Below the pieces are notes generated by a model, which saw only the letters and a program-made list of their open reading frames with translations, ran no database searches and had not been told where the DNA came from. The position numbers and the translations under genes were made by a program. DNA of 34,892 nucleotides from Agrobacterium fabrum. Its GTDB lineage: Bacteria > Pseudomonadota > Alphaproteobacteria > Rhizobiales > Rhizobiaceae. This document shows positions 31,971 to 34,892 of the stretch, piece after piece (positions within the stretch are counted from its first letter, which is position 1; the number at the start of each line of letters is the position of its first letter). Location of the stretch: positions 1 through 34,892 of the forward strand of contig QFOL01000011.1 in assembly GCA_003241215.1 (NCBI GenBank), in the 5' to 3' direction.

Positions 31971-32627
31971 ATGATGCACAAGGCAAACACATTCACCCGG
32001 ACGGCTCTGTCCGCTCTGGTCCTCTCTCTCGGCGCAATGTCCGCTCCGGCCATCTCGCAGGCGCAGGATGCTGCTCCCGCCGCTCAGGGCGCTGGCGCTC
32101 CGCCGCTCGGCTGGTTCAAGACCTGCTCCAAGCAGGAAGACAACGATGTCTGCGTGGTGCAGAACGTGGTTCTTGCCCAGAACGGCCAGATGATCACCGC
32201 CGTCGGCCTCATCACCGTTGAAGGCAAGGTCAACCGCAAGCTGCTGCAGGTTTCCGTTCCGACCGCGCGTCTCATTCCCCCGGGCGTGATGATGCAGATT
32301 GATGGCGGCAAGGGCCAGAAGCTCGATTACGCCGTTTGCCTTCCCGACAAGTGCACGGCCGAAGTTCCGCTGACGGACGCCATGATCGCTTCCTTGAAGA
32401 AGGGTAGCGAGGTGGTCTTCACCTCCATCAACTTCCGCCGCGCGCCGAACCCCATCAAGATCGCGCTCTCCGGCTTTACCGGTGCGTTTGACGGCCCGGC
32501 GATCACCCAGTCGCAGCTTGCCGAAAGCCAGCGCAGCCTGCAGGAAGGCATGCAGAAGAAGGCTGAAGAGGCCCGCAAGAAGCTGGAAGCTGCACAGGAC
32601 GCTGCCAAGGGCGCGCCGAAGCCCTGA
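31971..32627 (+). CDS. Invasion-associated locus B (IalB) family secreted protein
   Basis: A 218-residue exported protein: signal peptide to about residue 31 (ALSALVLSLGAMSAPAISQA), then an IalB domain (GWFKTCSKQEDNDVCVVQN, later AVCLPDKCTAEVPL) with four cysteines suited to two disulfides. The C-terminal ~40 residues are a charged helix rich in Ala, Lys, Glu and Gln, likely coiled. IalB was named for erythrocyte invasion in Bartonella, but the family is widespread in free-living alphaproteobacteria, so pathogenicity is not implied. AGGAG stands 11 nt before the first ATG and 14 nt before the adjacent second. A strong terminator follows. Confidence 0.88.
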   Translation: MMHKANTFTRTALSALVLSLGAMSAPAISQAQDAAPAAQGAGAPPLGWFKTCSKQEDNDVCVVQNVVLAQNGQMITAVGLITVEGKVNRKLLQVSVPTARLIPPGVMMQIDGGKGQKLDYAVCLPDKCTAEVPLTDAMIASLKKGSEVVFTSINFRRAPNPIKIALSGFTGAFDGPAITQSQLAESQRSLQEGMQKKAEEARKKLEAAQDAAKGAPKP

Positions 32628-32653
32628 TCGCAGCGTAAGCTTTAAAAAACAGG

Positions 32654-32684
32654 AAAACCGGTCTGGCGACAGACCGGTTTTTTT
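32654..32684. terminator. Bidirectional terminator between ialB and hspQ
   Basis: AAAACCGGTCTG (32654-32665) and CAGACCGGTTTT (32670-32681) form a perfect 12-bp stem with a GCGA tetraloop. T-runs follow on both strands (TTTTTTT on plus; TTTTCCTGTTTTTT on minus), so it can end both ialB and hspQ transcripts. Confidence 0.9.
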
Positions 32685-32721
32685 ATGTCCCTGGGAGGGT
32701 GGGGGAGATCGTTGTCAGGCG

Positions 32722-33051
32722 TCAGTGCGCCGTCGACATTTTCGGACGCCATTCGCCGTTCGGCGCCTTGTCGAAGATGCGGCCGATATTGGGATTTCTC
32801 AGCGGCGCCTCGTTTTCGTCGTGGACGAGGTTCTGTTCGGAAACATAGGCGACATATTCCGTCTCCTCGTTTTCGGCCAGAAGATGATAAAAGGGCTGGT
32901 CGCGATCCGGCCTGATATCCGCGGGTATGGCGTTCCACCATTCCTCGGTATTGGCATATTCCGGGTCCACGTCGATCACCACACCGCGGAACGGAAACAC
33001 CTTGTGGCGAACGATTTCGCCAAGCGTGAATTTTGCGTTTCTTTGTTTCAT
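32722..33051 (-). CDS. hspQ: Heat shock protein HspQ (YccV-like)
   Basis: HspQ is a small hemimethylated-DNA-binding-fold protein that modulates Lon protease and destabilises mutant DnaA in E. coli. The 109-residue product shows the family sequence FTLGEIVRHKVFPFRGVVID, EWWNAIP, QPFYHLLAE and YVAYVSEQNL in order. The ATG has GGAAG at eight bases upstream; an ATG 21 nt earlier in the same frame is less likely. A CTTGATA box on the minus strand (plus 33098-33104) lies about 50 bp upstream and could be the -35 of a heat-shock-type promoter, but I see no matching -10. The short tail is family-typical for alphaproteobacteria. Confidence 0.93.
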   Translation of the reverse strand: MKQRNAKFTLGEIVRHKVFPFRGVVIDVDPEYANTEEWWNAIPADIRPDRDQPFYHLLAENEETEYVAYVSEQNLVHDENEAPLRNPNIGRIFDKAPNGEWRPKMSTAH

Positions 33052-33139
33052 GGCATGTACTTCCTTTCCCAATACTAGTTGGTGTCGGAATGCGAAATAT
33101 CAAGACCTAGCGGTTTTGCTGCCGATCTGAGGTCCAGGC

Positions 33140-34060
33140 TCAGCGCTTTCTGCCGATGGGCGCGGTGGCGATGATGACGCCGCCGGTGACCAGCACGATG
33201 CCGACGGCGTGATAGGTCTCGAAGGTCTCTCCCAGGAACAGTGTGGCCATGAGGATCGAGACCGGCGGCATCATGTAAAGCGTGACGCCCGCCGTGGCGG
33301 GGCCGAAGACGCGCACCGTATGGGTGAAACAATAAAAGGCCAATAGTGAGGCGAAAAGGATGATGCCGCCGATCTTGGCCCAGGCCATCGGCGTGGCGGG
33401 CAGCATGCCGCCCTGCGCCAGTTCCAGCGCCGCCGGCGGCAGAAGCACGAGCGCGCCGGAAAAGGCGATCAGGCCGAAAAGGCTGAAAGAGGCCATCTGC
33501 CGTGCGGCGGGATCGCGCAGCAGCAGCGAATAGACCGCAAAGGCGATGGCCGCAGTCAGGATCGCGAAATCGCCAATGTTGAAATTCAGGTGCCAGAGGG
33601 CGGACATATCGCCCTTGAGCACGATGGCCGCCACCCCGGCAAAGGCGATGACCATGCCCGCCACTTCGAGCTTCCGGATCGGGCGGCCCTGAAAGACGCG
33701 CTGGAAAAGGATGATGAACAGCGAGGACGTGGTGTAGATCAGCGTGCCGTTGGCGGCCGTCGTCATGGTCAGCCCCCAATAGACCACGCCGCCGCAGATG
33801 CCCATGCCGAGAATGCCGAGGACAAGCCAGAGCAGCGTCTTCCGCCGCACGAAGGCAAGGCAGTTGCGCCAGTCGGCAATCATGAAGGGGGCGATGATGA
33901 GGGTCGAGCCGATCCAGCGGATGAAGGCGGCGATGAAAGGCGAGACTTCGCCGACGACGCCGCGGCCGAAAATGACGTTGCTGGAGAAAAAGAACGGCAC
34001 CGCCAGAAAGATGAGCCAGTCCGTGAGGCGCGTTTGCTGAGAGGCTGGCTTGTTCGACAT
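33140..34060 (-). CDS. DMT-superfamily (EamA) transporter, second copy
   Basis: A 306-residue membrane protein with ten helices in two EamA repeats: IFLAVPFFFSSNVIFGRG and the RWIGSTLIIAPF loop in the first half, and PATAGVTLYMMPPVSILMATL in the second. Function is probably metabolite or amino-acid efflux; the substrate is unknown. ATG 34060 is chosen; the frame opens three codons earlier at TTG 34069. A GAAG close to the ATG is the only ribosome-site candidate. The glnA terminator lies about 25 bp upstream, so the promoter must be very near or within the repeat beyond it. hspQ follows on the same strand after 88 bp. Confidence 0.85.
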   Translation of the reverse strand: MSNKPASQQTRLTDWLIFLAVPFFFSSNVIFGRGVVGEVSPFIAAFIRWIGSTLIIAPFMIADWRNCLAFVRRKTLLWLVLGILGMGICGGVVYWGLTMTTAANGTLIYTTSSLFIILFQRVFQGRPIRKLEVAGMVIAFAGVAAIVLKGDMSALWHLNFNIGDFAILTAAIAFAVYSLLLRDPAARQMASFSLFGLIAFSGALVLLPPAALELAQGGMLPATPMAWAKIGGIILFASLLAFYCFTHTVRVFGPATAGVTLYMMPPVSILMATLFLGETFETYHAVGIVLVTGGVIIATAPIGRKR

Positions 34061-34084
34061 TCTTCGCAATGATGGCTGGGCTTC

Positions 34085-34119
34085 AAAAGAAAACGGCGGC
34101 TTTCCAGGGAAAACCGCCG
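34085..34119 (-). terminator. Terminator for glnA transcription
   Basis: On the minus strand the CGGCGG/CCGCCG outer stem (34094-34099 with 34114-34119) and the TTTCC/GGAAA inner stem make a hairpin of eleven pairs with one mismatch, followed by TTTTCTTTT. It lies about 100 bases after the glnA stop and before the EamA gene. Confidence 0.7.
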
Positions 34120-34128
34120 GAATGGAGA

Positions 34129-34207
34129 GGGACGCTCCTTAGAGTTTTCGTTTGTCTTTTCGGGAAAACCGGGTCCCACTTTTCCCTGACAAACTCTAGA
34201 GCGTCCC
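34129..34207. repeat. Palindromic element downstream of glnA
   Basis: GGGACGCTC...TAGAGTTT (34129-34147, with two extra bases) pairs with AAACTCTAGAGCGTCCC (34191-34207). Inside, GTTTGTC/GACAAAC-like and GGGAAAA/TTTTCCC matches extend the stem to nearly the whole length. It resembles palindromic intergenic elements frequent in Rhizobiaceae. It starts ten bases from the glnA stop and may stabilise its mRNA 3' end. Confidence 0.75.
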
Positions 34208-34216
34208 GAATGCCGA

Positions 34217-34892
34217 TCAGGCCGAGTAGTACATGTCGAATTCGACCGGATGCGGGGTCATTTCGAAACGCATGACTTCCTGCATCTTCAGCTCGATGAA
34301 CGAGTCGATCTGGTCGTCGTCGAACACGCCGCCTGCGGTCAGGAACTTGCGGTCCTTGTCGAGGCTTTCCAGCGCTTCGCGCAGCGAGCCGCAGACGGTC
34401 GGGATCTTCTTCAGTTCCTTGGCGGGAAGGTCGTAAAGGTCCTTGTCCATCGGCTTGCCGGGGTGAATCTTGTTCTTGATGCCGTCGAGGCCGGCCATAA
34501 GCATGGCCGCAAAACCGAGATAGGGGTTCTGGGTCGGGTCCGGGAAGCGGACTTCGACGCGCTTTGCCTTCGGGTTGGAGCCGAAGGGAATACGGCAGGA
34601 TGCGGAGCGGTTGCGCGCGGAGTAGGCGAGCAGAACCGGCGCTTCATAACCCGGCACCAGACGCTTGTAGGAGTTGGTGGTGGGGTTGGTGAAGGCGTTG
34701 ATGGCCTTGGCGTGCTTGATGATGCCGCCAATGTAATAGAGGCAGTTTTCAGACAGGCCGGCATATTCGTCGCCTGCGAAGGTCGGCTTGCCACCCTTCC
34801 AGATCGACTGGTGAACGTGCATGCCCGAGCCGTTGTCGCCGAAGATCGGCTTCGGCATGAAGGTTGCCGTCTTGCCATAGGCATTGGCGACC
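34217..34892 (-). CDS. glnA: Glutamine synthetase type I, C-terminal part (cut by window end)
   Basis: GlnA makes glutamine from glutamate, ammonia and ATP and is the main ammonium-assimilating enzyme in the cytoplasm. About 224 C-terminal residues are present; the start lies beyond position 34892. Visible signatures: [12 protein letters not shown] (active-site His loop), [20 protein letters not shown], the Arg-rich RVEVRFPDP and DLYDLP, whose Tyr aligns with the adenylylation site (Tyr397 in E. coli numbering). The enzyme is thus probably controlled by GlnE adenylylation. The C-terminus [13 protein letters not shown] is canonical. In many alphaproteobacteria glnB precedes glnA; that region is outside the window. 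Confidence 0.96.
   Translation of the reverse strand, partial: VANAYGKTATFMPKPIFGDNGSGMHVHQSIWKGGKPTFAGDEYAGLSENCLYYIGGIIKHAKAINAFTNPTTNSYKRLVPGYEAPVLLAYSARNRSASCRIPFGSNPKAKRVEVRFPDPTQNPYLGFAAMLMAGLDGIKNKIHPGKPMDKDLYDLPAKELKKIPTVCGSLREALESLDKDRKFLTAGGVFDDDQIDSFIELKMQEVMRFEMTPHPVEFDMYYSA

Noticed and set aside
31889..32221. Plus-strand frame overlapping the start of ialB in another phase
   Set aside because: Begins with a non-ATG codon without a ribosome site, and reads through the ialB signal peptide out of phase.

Overview
The window is high-GC chromosomal DNA from an alphaproteobacterium of the Rhizobiaceae, most likely the Agrobacterium group. This is inferred from a one-step phosphatidylcholine synthase (pcs), an IalB-type secreted protein, the recG / sdhE / mfd neighbourhood, and palindromic intergenic elements of the kind common in these genomes. 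No lineage marker was tested. Almost all genes are intact, and no insertion sequence, prophage, CRISPR array or genomic-island border is visible.

Layout. 1-1.9 kb: glyoxalase I (gloA) and a murein-peptidase-like lipoprotein (M15). 2.1-4.9 kb: a divergent surface-polysaccharide pair, an O-antigen ligase/Wzy-like protein and an acyltransferase-3, separated by about 0.5 kb without a convincing gene. 5.15-5.23 kb: tRNA-Lys(UUU) with its own promoter on the minus strand. 5.5-9.4 kb: ccdA, an AEC carrier, a convergent UbiH-type monooxygenase, then pcs. 9.55-14.24 kb: a four-gene ABC importer with a BMP-type binding protein and overlapping cistrons, closed by a strong terminator, then an FCD/GntR regulator with a promoter and an inverted repeat suited to autoregulation. 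15.4-20 kb: glmU, then glmS-GNAT-DUF502, supplying and perhaps modifying amino sugars. 20-20.6 kb: a Phd/VapC-type toxin-antitoxin pair. 20.7-27.3 kb: recG with a small unknown gene, and divergently sdhE-mfd. 27.7-34.1 kb: a glycine-zipper secreted protein, a peptide-type binding protein followed by a FrnE-like DsbA protein and an EamA transporter, ialB, hspQ and a second EamA transporter. 34.2 kb to the end: the C-terminal half of glnA, running off the window.

Themes. Much of the window serves the envelope: UDP-GlcNAc supply (glmS, glmU), phosphatidylcholine, polysaccharide polymerisation and acylation, a murein-directed lipoprotein, thiol-disulfide traffic (ccdA, FrnE-like) and periplasmic binding proteins. 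DNA repair (recG, mfd) and nitrogen assimilation (glnA) complete it. I found no clearly new multi-gene system. The best leads are small: a short ORF with a hairpin-sequestered Shine-Dalgarno in front of sdhE, the FCD regulator's promoter/operator, the unknown gene behind recG, and several large intergenic inverted repeats next to housekeeping genes.
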